Of a stretch of DNA of 64,000 bases, positions 36,139-43,023 are shown piece by piece. Position 1 is the stretch's first letter; each line of letters starts with the position of its first letter. The notes below the pieces were generated by a model. It did not search any database. It worked only from the letters and a program-made list of their open reading frames with translations, and had not been told where the DNA came from. The stretch covers positions 89,383-153,382 of the forward strand of contig JAQVHL010000001.1 in the NCBI GenBank assembly GCA_028696185.1, written 5' to 3'. The position numbers and the translations under genes were made by a program. Origin of the DNA: Halothiobacillaceae bacterium (lineage in GTDB: Bacteria; Pseudomonadota; Gammaproteobacteria; Halothiobacillales; Halothiobacillaceae).

Positions 36139-37061
36139 GTTCCCTCGCCCCACAGTCGAGTGCTGCCGACAAGGCGGTGGATCCGCTCGACGCCGCGCTG
36201 CGACGTATTGCGGAGCTGGAGGAGCAAGCGCTGACGCATCGTGTCACCCTGGATAACCTGCATCTGCACAAAGCCGAGTTATTGGCGCAGAACGATGAAT
36301 TGCGTCAGGCGCAGGCGAATCTGGAAGCGGCTCGTCTCAGGCATCAGGCCCTGTTCGATTTTTCCCCGGTCGCGCATTTTCTGGTCAGCGTCAATGGCAT
36401 GATTCTCAAGACCAATCGCGAGGCGGCACGCCTGATCGGCATTGATGCCCAGGCGCTGTACGGCTTTCACATGCCCAATCTGACCGGGGACAGCCAGCAG
36501 CGCGTGGCGATGCTGAATTTTCTGGAGGCGCTACGGGATGGGGAGCCGCCGTCACCGCTGGCGCTGGGCTTGTTCCATCGCGACGGGGGGCAAACGCGGG
36601 TGCAACTGCATGGCAGCCGCAGTGGAGGGCACAACGAAACAAGCCTGCTGCTGACGGCCGTGGCACTATACCCGCGCACCGGGGAGACGGCTGCTGTGGT
36701 TGAAAACGAGCGCCTGCTCGGCAGCACGGTATTTGAACAATGCGCCCAGCCGCTGCTCATCACCGATGCGGCATTGCATGTGATTCGCTGCAACCCGGCT
36801 TTCTTGCGTTTTTCCGGTTACGCACCACGCGAAGTGTTGGGGCACTTGCTGGAAGCGGTGATCGCCGACGAACTGGAAGAGGCAACGGCCTGGCTGATGT
36901 GGCGCAGTCTTCAGGATCAGGGGCACTGGGAGGGTATCGCTCGTCTGCGCAAGCGCAATGGCGAACGCCACGAACTTCCCGTGCGTGTGGATGCCGTAGC
37001 CGCTCAGGACGAGCGGGTGACGCATTATGTTTGCAGTTTGGAGTGCCTGAGTCCGGGTTGA
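36135..37061 (+). CDS. PAS-domain protein without output domain
   Basis: A 308-aa protein with an N-terminal coiled coil (about residues 15-65; LRRIAELEEQALTHRVTLDN...AQANLEAARLRH) and two PAS domains (LFDFSPVAHFLVSVNGMILKTN near 70-185, and TVFEQCAQPLLITDAALHVIRCNPAFLRFSGY near 195-305). No kinase, GGDEF, EAL or DNA-binding module follows. It may be a sensory partner that forms heterodimers with the PAS domains of the neighbouring CheB-CheR or GGDEF-EAL proteins; the coiled coils of these three proteins are similar in style. The ATG overlaps the previous stop (ATGA). It is the last gene of the five-gene block. Confidence 0.85.
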   Translation: MSSLAPQSSAADKAVDPLDAALRRIAELEEQALTHRVTLDNLHLHKAELLAQNDELRQAQANLEAARLRHQALFDFSPVAHFLVSVNGMILKTNREAARLIGIDAQALYGFHMPNLTGDSQQRVAMLNFLEALRDGEPPSPLALGLFHRDGGQTRVQLHGSRSGGHNETSLLLTAVALYPRTGETAAVVENERLLGSTVFEQCAQPLLITDAALHVIRCNPAFLRFSGYAPREVLGHLLEAVIADELEEATAWLMWRSLQDQGHWEGIARLRKRNGERHELPVRVDAVAAQDERVTHYVCSLECLSPG

Positions 37062-37201
37062 AGGCGGTCTGGCCTCAAGGGGCTTTTCCAGACGCTGTAT
37101 TCTTCTCGGCGTGCCCAGTTTGCAAATGCATTTTGAGCCAGGCCAGGACACAAAAATACGACAGGGCGCCCGGTCGGGTGGCGCCTGGATGATTTCGGAG
37201 C

Positions 37202-37228
37202 GCTTTCATCCGAGGAAGCGATGAAAGC
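37202..37228. repeat. Inverted repeat downstream of the signalling operon
   Basis: GCTTTCAT (37202-37209) and ATGAAAGC (37221-37228) form an 8-bp stem with an 11-nt loop. No T-run follows on either strand. Another weak GC hairpin (about 37314-37341, arms of C- and G-runs) lies next to the SHOCT lipoprotein stop. The 280 bp from 37062 to 37341 otherwise show no gene. Confidence 0.4.
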
Positions 37229-37341
37229 CCGGCACGAAACCGCTCCGGTCATGGGGATGCCGGCAAGCGGATAAGCGTCCGCTCAGTGCATCGGGCATCC
37301 TTGCCCCGTCGGTGAGCCCCCCGCGTCGCGGGAGGGGGGGC

Positions 37342-37578
37342 TTAGTTTTCTCCGCGTTCAAGAATGCGCTTGCGCGCCTTGTTGTACTCGGATTCGGACA
37401 TCAGGCCGCGTTTGTAGGCTTCATCGAGATCAACCAGTTCCTTGCCTATGGTGGTCGTGGTCATGGATGAGCGCGACTCCAGCGTGGCGCCGCCACCGCC
37501 GCAGCCGGTCAGCAAACTGGCCGTCAATAGAGAACCAAAGCCAAGGGCCACGAGGGTTTTGAGTGAGGGGGACGTCAT
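37342..37578 (-). CDS. Small SHOCT-domain lipoprotein
   Basis: A 78-aa lipoprotein. The signal peptide (MTSPSLKTLVALGFGSLLTASLLTGC) ends in the lipobox LLTGC followed by GGGG; the C-terminal 35 residues form a SHOCT-like helical pair (LVDLDEAYKRGLMSESEYNKARKRIL). SHOCT modules are short oligomerisation or binding domains found at protein ends. I choose the ATG at 37578 with AAGGAG seven bases upstream. Function unknown. The gene lies 57 bp from the end of the upstream membrane-protein gene and may follow it on one transcript. Confidence 0.82.
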   Translation of the reverse strand: MTSPSLKTLVALGFGSLLTASLLTGCGGGGATLESRSSMTTTTIGKELVDLDEAYKRGLMSESEYNKARKRILERGEN

Positions 37579-37635
37579 GGACAAACTCCTTGATGCAGGC
37601 TTCAGTGGAATGGATAGGTCGATCCCGACGGTCTG

Positions 37636-38415
37636 TTACATCACAACGGACGGTGGATTGGGTTGCTCCGGGAGCGCCTCTCCCGGCTCGCCAAAAATAT
37701 CGACATAGCTGCTGTAAGCGGCGGCAAACATCACCGGAACCAGAATCAGCAGTCCCAGCCCAAGGGGAATCATGGCGATGATGGCCAGCACGATATAGGC
37801 AAGCCCGAAGATCAGGAGGGCGCCAATATTTCCCCAGCAGGCGGCAAAGCTTTCCTTGATGGCCTCCCAGGGGGCGACCCCGTCAAACAGAACGCGGGGC
37901 GTGGCGTAAATCATGGCCATCATGTACAGAGCGGCAAGTACGAGAAGCACCAGCATCATGGACAGGCCGCCCGCGCTCATCAGTGCGGCCATCAGATGCT
38001 GGGGATCGGGTTCGGCACCGGGAGTGAGATCCATGGATGAGCTCAGTGCCGCACCGAAGAAGATCGCGAATACGATGGCAATAACGATGGTGAAGCCCAG
38101 GGAGAAAACGCCGAGCATCAGCAGTCGGTTGCGCGTATCGGCCTCGCCGGTCAGCGGTTCGAGGAAGGTGCCGAATCCGATTTCCTCGTCGTGGGCGATG
38201 CGTTGCGCCACCAGGAACAAGCCAGCCACCAGTGCCGGCGAGAGCAGCATGGAGGCGAGGCTCCCGATCACGGGGATGAACCCGAGCACGAGGTTGAGAA
38301 TGAAATAAAGGATCAGGCTCAGCAGCAACATGCCGGGGTTGGCCTTGAAAATATGCCAGCCCTCGCCATACCAGGCCCAGCCCCGCCCCGCTTCGACTTT
38401 GTTGAATGTGTTCAT
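37636..38415 (-). CDS. BPSS1780/DUF975-like membrane protein
   Basis: A 259-aa inner-membrane protein with about six helices. It begins MNTFNKVEAGRGWAWYGEGWHIFKANPGMLLLSLILYF, a pattern (W-x-W-x-GW-x-LF) seen in BPSS1780-family proteins, then GFIPVIGSLASMLLSPALVAGLFL. A later loop reads DGVAPWEAIKESFAACWGNIGALLIFGLAY, another conserved feature of this group. Function is unknown. The ATG at 38415 is preceded by AAGGGG. It is divergent from the cbbY-like gene. Confidence 0.8.
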   Translation of the reverse strand: MNTFNKVEAGRGWAWYGEGWHIFKANPGMLLLSLILYFILNLVLGFIPVIGSLASMLLSPALVAGLFLVAQRIAHDEEIGFGTFLEPLTGEADTRNRLLMLGVFSLGFTIVIAIVFAIFFGAALSSSMDLTPGAEPDPQHLMAALMSAGGLSMMLVLLVLAALYMMAMIYATPRVLFDGVAPWEAIKESFAACWGNIGALLIFGLAYIVLAIIAMIPLGLGLLILVPVMFAAAYSSYVDIFGEPGEALPEQPNPPSVVM

Positions 38416-38590
38416 GGAAATGCGCCCCTTGCGCCGTGGTTGTTTCGGCAAGCATAGACGTAAGGCGAGGACTTGAAAATGCTGAGATTGAATTTCCACA
38501 GGGTTCGCATTCCTTGCCCGTCTTGACGGGCGCAAGACATGCCGATAAAACGTCAGGCTGTCTACACCTTATTGTTGCAAAGAGTTGCTC

Positions 38591-39346
38591 ATGACCCTGC
38601 AAGCGCTGATTTTCGATGTCGATGGCACCTTGGCCGATACCGAGCGTGACGGACACCGCGTCGCCTTCAATCGGGCTTTTGCCGAAGCGGAGCTTGACTG
38701 GGTATGGGATGTGCCGACCTACGGCGAGCTGCTGGCCGTGACGGGGGGCAAGGAGCGCATCCGCTATTTCATTGATCAATGGGCGCCGTCCCTGCCGGAC
38801 GTGGCCGATCAGGATGCCTGGATCGCCGAGTTGCACAAGGCAAAGACTCGGCATTATCTGGCGCTGCTCGAACGGCATGAAATCCCCCTGCGTACGGGCG
38901 TGGCACGCCTGATCCATGAGGCGCGTGCTGCCGGTATCCGCCTGGCCATCGCCACCACGACCACGCCGGAAAACGTGACCGTATTGTTACGCTCCACGCT
39001 GGGGGAGGATTCTCCCGGCTGGTTTGACGTGATCTCGGCCGGCGACATCGTACCGGCCAAAAAGCCCGCGCCGGACATCTTCCACCACGCGCTGGAGGCG
39101 CTGGGGCTCGCTCCCACCGACTGCCTGGCGCTGGAGGACTCGGCTAATGGCGTCCGGGCGTCGATCGGCGCCGGTGTGCCGACTCTGGTGACGCTCAATG
39201 ACTACACCCGCGATGACGATGTCGGCGCGGCTCTGAGCGTCGTCGATCAGCTGGGCGAACCGGGGCAGCCCTTCACTCATATCGCCGGGCGTCGCCCGCC
39301 GGGAGAGTTCATCGATCTGGCGGCGCTGCGCGCGCTGCTTGCATGA
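38591..39346 (+). CDS. cbbY: HAD-family phosphatase, CbbY-like
   Basis: A 251-aa HAD hydrolase of the CbbY/phosphoglucomutase-like group. Motif I is FDVDGTLADTE, with nucleophile and acid/base Asp; motif II is ATTTTPENV; KKPAPDIFHHALEALGL supplies the motif III Lys, and CLALEDSANGVRASIGAG the motif IV Asp. The cap domain lies between residues about 18 and 90. In autotrophs CbbY removes xylulose-1,5-bisphosphate, an inhibitor of Rubisco; no Calvin-cycle gene is in this window, so that role is inferred from family resemblance. The ATG at 38591 is used in preference to the TTG two codons upstream. Confidence 0.85.
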   Translation: MTLQALIFDVDGTLADTERDGHRVAFNRAFAEAELDWVWDVPTYGELLAVTGGKERIRYFIDQWAPSLPDVADQDAWIAELHKAKTRHYLALLERHEIPLRTGVARLIHEARAAGIRLAIATTTTPENVTVLLRSTLGEDSPGWFDVISAGDIVPAKKPAPDIFHHALEALGLAPTDCLALEDSANGVRASIGAGVPTLVTLNDYTRDDDVGAALSVVDQLGEPGQPFTHIAGRRPPGEFIDLAALRALLA

Positions 39347-39462
39347 GCCCTCGCTTGTGCGTTCAATAAGCCCGACTTTTGCGGCGTTCGTCCGTGAGGG
39401 GCGCAAGGAATCAACGGCCTGTGCTGTTGTTCGCGTTGGGGGTGTCATGCCCCATACAGACA

Positions 39463-39484
39463 GCGCTGGATTGACCAGCGCCTT
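39463..39484 (+). terminator. Hairpin between cbbY and the CZB gene
   Basis: A 7-bp stem GCGCTGG/CCAGCGC with loop ATTGA is followed by CTTT. It lies 117 bp past the cbbY stop and 22 bp before the CZB gene start. It could end the cbbY transcript or sit in the CZB leader. Confidence 0.45.
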
Positions 39485-39506
39485 TCCAGCTTACCGGCGG
39501 TGAGGA

Positions 39507-39890
39507 ATGAATCAGGAAACGACTTTTGACTATCAGGCCTATCTCGACCATCTGGAAGAGGCCATTTACTGGCATCTTGCCTGGCAGAACCGCCTGATGG
39601 GCGCCCTGCTTTGCGGCCGCGCTTTTGAGGATACGGGGCATCAGCACTGTCATTTCGGACGCTGGTTCAACGGGGCGCCTTGCCCTCCGGGGCGCGAAAG
39701 TGAAATTGCCGAGCTGGCCGGGCTGCATGTACGGCTGCATGAAACGGCGACCGATCTTTTGCAGTCGCATGAGAAATGCTCGGGTGTGGATGCATCGGCC
39801 TTCGCGGAATTCGAAGAGGCGCAAAGCCTGTTTTTCGGCACCCTGCACGGTCTGTTCCGCACGGTGCTGAGCGATGCCTGCCAAGGCTGA
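39507..39890 (+). CDS. Free-standing CZB (chemoreceptor zinc-binding) domain protein
   Basis: A 127-aa soluble protein that consists almost wholly of one CZB domain. The 3-His/1-Cys zinc site is recognisable: His in YWHLAWQNRLMG, Cys in CHFGRWFNG (the CxFGxW signature), and two His in HVRLHETATD. CZB domains sense zinc or hypochlorous acid and normally sit at the end of chemoreceptors or on the GGDEF protein DgcZ. Here no partner domain is fused. The nearest cyclic-di-GMP and CheB/CheR genes are 2.4 kb upstream, so a trans-acting sensor role is conceivable but unproved. Confidence 0.87.
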   Translation: MNQETTFDYQAYLDHLEEAIYWHLAWQNRLMGALLCGRAFEDTGHQHCHFGRWFNGAPCPPGRESEIAELAGLHVRLHETATDLLQSHEKCSGVDASAFAEFEEAQSLFFGTLHGLFRTVLSDACQG

Positions 39891-39927
39891 GAATACTTGC
39901 CGATGCGTAGTTGACGAGGAGCGGGTT

Positions 39928-40593
39928 TCAGAGCCACAGCTCCAGTTCGGCATAGTTGACCACCGCGCGCAGCAGATCGCCCCGGGTGACGATGCCGGCG
40001 ATGCGGGCGGTCTCCAGTGGATCTTCGATGATCGGCAGGGCGCCGATGTGTTGTTCCACCATGACACGGGCGATTTCACGAATGCTGGTGGTTTTCGATG
40101 CCGTCAGCACGCGTGAGTGCCCGATCTGGGCCAGCGTCATGCGCGGTTCGCCCGCCGACGGCGGCAGATTGGGGATGTAGCCCAGGCGCAGGGCGGCGCG
40201 CATCAGATCCTTGTCCGATACGATGCCGCATAACTGTCCCCGTCCGTCGACCAGCGGTGCATAGGCGATACGTCGGCGTCGGAAAAATTGCCAACCCTCG
40301 TGAAGCAGATAGTCCGCCGGCAGGCTCAGTACCGGCGCGCTCATGATGTCCTGGGCCGTGCGGATCCGTTCCGGGCTGCGTTGGCCGCCTGGACGGTCGC
40401 GTTGTTCCCGATACTGGTCGATGGCCTGGCGTGTGGCACTGGGCACGTAGTTGCTTACCGTGGCCGTTTCCGGGGTGTCGCGCACCGGTCGTGGAGCATT
40501 GGGGCCCTGCGCCTGGCCCACGACCTGCTCGGTGAACAGTCGGTCCAGCGTCAGCGCATCGCGCACACCGGGGCCGAATACGATGAAGCTCAC
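39928..40593 (-). CDS. CBS-domain pair protein
   Basis: A 221-aa cytoplasmic protein with two CBS motifs in the C-terminal 140 residues (IMSAPVLSLPADYLLHEGWQFFRRRRIAYAPLVDGRGQLCGIVSDKDLMRA and RVLTASKTTSIREIARVMVEQHIGALPIIED...GIVTRGDLLRAVV). The N-terminal 80 residues start MSFIVFGPGVRDALTLDRLF and are otherwise unrecognised, with SNYVPSATRQAIDQYREQ. CBS pairs bind adenine nucleotides and signal energy state. Its ATG overlaps the stop of sbcB by 4 bp, so it should be co-translated with the exonuclease; I do not recognise a reason for this. Confidence 0.85.
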   Translation of the reverse strand: MSFIVFGPGVRDALTLDRLFTEQVVGQAQGPNAPRPVRDTPETATVSNYVPSATRQAIDQYREQRDRPGGQRSPERIRTAQDIMSAPVLSLPADYLLHEGWQFFRRRRIAYAPLVDGRGQLCGIVSDKDLMRAALRLGYIPNLPPSAGEPRMTLAQIGHSRVLTASKTTSIREIARVMVEQHIGALPIIEDPLETARIAGIVTRGDLLRAVVNYAELELWL

Positions 40594-42035
40594 GCGCCCA
40601 TCTCTCGGCGCAGGTGTTCGGCATAAGCGTCCAGTCCGTCGAGTATCATCCAGGTTTCTCCTGTCGCATCCGGTGCGGCGCGTAGCGCATAAAGCCGGAC
40701 CTGGAACGCCTCAAACCCGCCCTGAGGGCCATCCGGACCCAGCCGTTCACGGCAGTGACCCTGCCAGCGTGCCTGTTCTTCCCCGTTTAGCGTAGACGGA
40801 AAATTGCGCGCCCGATAGCGGAACAGCAGTTCGGGCAGACGCGGATCGCGCAGGCGCGGCCGGGCCTGCGCGAGCTGCACGGGCGACAGACGCAGCAATC
40901 GTTCCAGTTCATGACGGTCCTCGCGGTCGATGAAGCCTTCGTAAAGCGCTTCGTCCACGTCGCGCGGGGGGCTTTCCCTTTCGCTGGGGGCGTAGACCTG
41001 AGCCAGTTTGGCGCGCAGCTGGGGGCTATGTGCGCGCAGTTGCCGCCAATGTTTTTCAATCAGCGCCGGGTCCGCCGCCAGCCGTTCGCTGATGGCCGCT
41101 TCGCGCAACAGGCGACCGGGGGCAAGTACCGGCGCCTTGTTCAGGTGAATTTCCTTGAGCGGAATACGCTCCACTCCCTCGGGCAGTTCGGCCGTAGGGG
41201 TGTAGAGGCGTTCGCGAATGGCGTCGGGTTCGAGTTCGATCAGGGCGGCAGGATCGTGACGCAGGTCGAAGGCGATTACCGTGTTGCGTTTCACCGGGTG
41301 AACGTCCAGCGGAATCATCGGTGCCGCTGCGCCGAGACGCGCGGGGAACATGCTGGAAACGTGCAGTACGACGCTCTGGCGTTCCATGTCGATGCGTCCT
41401 GCGGCTTCCTCCCGGGTGCGCCCGGCAAACAGCCAGTCCCATAATCTCGGTTGTGCCTGCCGCAGGCGGCGGGCCAGCGCCACGGTGGCCTGCACATCGG
41501 CGAGGGCATCGTGGGCGTCGCTGTGTTCGATGCCGTTCGCGGCAGTGAGCGCTTCCAGGCGGAAGCTCGGTACGCCGTCCTCGTCCTCCGGCCATTCGAT
41601 ACCCTCGGGACGCAAAAGGCGCAGGGCGCGGGCCGTGTCGAGCAGATCCCAGCGCGTGTTGCCCTGCGCCCACTCCCGTGCGTAGGGATCACGCAAGGTC
41701 CGCCAGAAAAGAAAGCGTGTCACTTCGTCATCGAAGCGCAGGTTGTTGTAACCCACCCCGCAGGTGCCGGGCTGCGCCAGTTCTGCCTGGATGCGCGCAG
41801 CGAACTCGGCTTCGCAAACGCCGCGCTCCTGCGCCGTTTGCGGCAGGATGCCGGTAATGAGGCAGGCCTCGGGGGCGGGCAGGTAGTCGGGCGCTGGCTG
41901 ACAGTACAGGCACAGGGGGGCGCCGATGGGGTTGAGCTCGCTGTCGGTGCGCAGGCCGGCGAACTGCGCGGGGCGATCATGACGCGGTTCTGCGCCGAAG
42001 GTTTCGTAATCGTGCCAGTACAGGGTGGGGCTCAT
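40590..42035 (-). CDS. sbcB: Exodeoxyribonuclease I
   Basis: ExoI degrades single-stranded DNA 3' to 5' in recombination and mismatch repair and binds the SSB tail. The 481-aa protein has the DEDDh nuclease motifs: YWHDYETFGAEPRHDRPAQFAGLRTD near the start, GYNNLRFDDEVTRFLFWRTLRDPYAREW, and HSDAHDALADVQATVALAR for the third motif with catalytic His. The C-terminal SH3-like and helical regions (with HYxEKHWR-type IEKHWRQLRAHSPQ) follow. Length matches E. coli (475 aa). It is 10 bp downstream of the prenyltransferase gene and overlaps the CBS gene. Confidence 0.95.
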   Translation of the reverse strand: MSPTLYWHDYETFGAEPRHDRPAQFAGLRTDSELNPIGAPLCLYCQPAPDYLPAPEACLITGILPQTAQERGVCEAEFAARIQAELAQPGTCGVGYNNLRFDDEVTRFLFWRTLRDPYAREWAQGNTRWDLLDTARALRLLRPEGIEWPEDEDGVPSFRLEALTAANGIEHSDAHDALADVQATVALARRLRQAQPRLWDWLFAGRTREEAAGRIDMERQSVVLHVSSMFPARLGAAAPMIPLDVHPVKRNTVIAFDLRHDPAALIELEPDAIRERLYTPTAELPEGVERIPLKEIHLNKAPVLAPGRLLREAAISERLAADPALIEKHWRQLRAHSPQLRAKLAQVYAPSERESPPRDVDEALYEGFIDREDRHELERLLRLSPVQLAQARPRLRDPRLPELLFRYRARNFPSTLNGEEQARWQGHCRERLGPDGPQGGFEAFQVRLYALRAAPDATGETWMILDGLDAYAEHLRREMGA

Positions 42036-42045
42036 GGGGGAAGGC

Positions 42046-43014
42046 TCAGGAGGGGGTGCTCAGGGCCAGTCCCAGCGCCTGCAGCAGCACCAGGGCGAGC
42101 AGGGCGGCGATAGTCAGGCGGATGGCGGGGGCCAGTTGAGATGGGTTGTCGGCGTGAGTGAGCAGCTGATGGGCGGCGAAAAGGCTCATCGGCAGGGCCA
42201 GCAGGCCGGCCAGGGCGGCGGGCGGTAGGCGGGATTGGACAACCAGCAGGAGCAGGCCCCCATAGGCGAGGACCAGCAGCAGCGGGTAGCCCCAGCGGGC
42301 CTGACGCGGCGCCAGGCGTACCACCCAGTGGCGCTTTCCGGCTTGGGCGTCAGCTTGCCGGTCGGGGAACTGGTTGATGTAAAGCAGGGCCGCCGTCAGC
42401 AGGCCTCCCGGCAGGCCGATGAGCAGGGCATTGGAATCAAGCGCAGCACTCTGTACCCAGAAGGCGCCCGCAGGCAGCAGGGAAAATCCCAGCGCTACGG
42501 CGAGCTCTCCCAGTCCACGGCTGTTCAGGGCCAGCGGTGGGGCGGAGTAGCCCCAACCGATCAGTACACCGCCCAGGCCCAGCAGATAGAGTCCGGGGCT
42601 GGTGACCAGCCCCAGTCCAAGGCCGATCAGTGCCGCCAGCGCGAACAGGGTCAGGGCCAGCCGGCGTGTCTGGTGCAGATCAAGGATGCCGTTCTGGATG
42701 AAGCGGCTGCCACCGGTAAAGGGGTGAAGGCGGCCGGTGTTGTGCTCATCGGTGCCGTTGAGCGCATCATGATAGTCGTTGATGACATTGATGGCGCCGT
42801 GAAGAAGCAGGGCGGCCAGCAGGGTGGCGATGGCCAGCAGGGGATCCAGTGGATATCCCAGATGCAGGGCGTAGGCCCAGCCCAGCGCGACGGGGGCGGC
42901 GGTAGCGAGCAGGAAAGGCGGGCGTGTGGCGAGCAGGAAACGTAGCGGATGGTCAGCCAGGCGCTCGGCACTCGGTTCGTTCAAGGGGGCGGTGGTGTCG
43001 TGTGCCTGGGCCAT
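42046..43014 (-). CDS. UbiA-family prenyltransferase (MenA-like)
   Basis: A 322-aa membrane prenyltransferase with eight or nine hydrophobic helices. The first Asp-rich motif NVINDYHDALNGTDEHN and the second YINQFPDRQADAQAGKRHWVVRL are clear; these bind the prenyl-diphosphate magnesium. The NDYxD form and the loop style are closer to MenA (dihydroxynaphthoate prenyltransferase) than to UbiA or the protohaem enzyme, but no other menaquinone gene is visible, so the acceptor is not settled. It lies 9 bp after slt and 10 bp before sbcB, in one operon. Confidence 0.85.
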   Translation of the reverse strand: MAQAHDTTAPLNEPSAERLADHPLRFLLATRPPFLLATAAPVALGWAYALHLGYPLDPLLAIATLLAALLLHGAINVINDYHDALNGTDEHNTGRLHPFTGGSRFIQNGILDLHQTRRLALTLFALAALIGLGLGLVTSPGLYLLGLGGVLIGWGYSAPPLALNSRGLGELAVALGFSLLPAGAFWVQSAALDSNALLIGLPGGLLTAALLYINQFPDRQADAQAGKRHWVVRLAPRQARWGYPLLLVLAYGGLLLLVVQSRLPPAALAGLLALPMSLFAAHQLLTHADNPSQLAPAIRLTIAALLALVLLQALGLALSTPS

Positions 43015-43023
43015 GGTCGTCTC

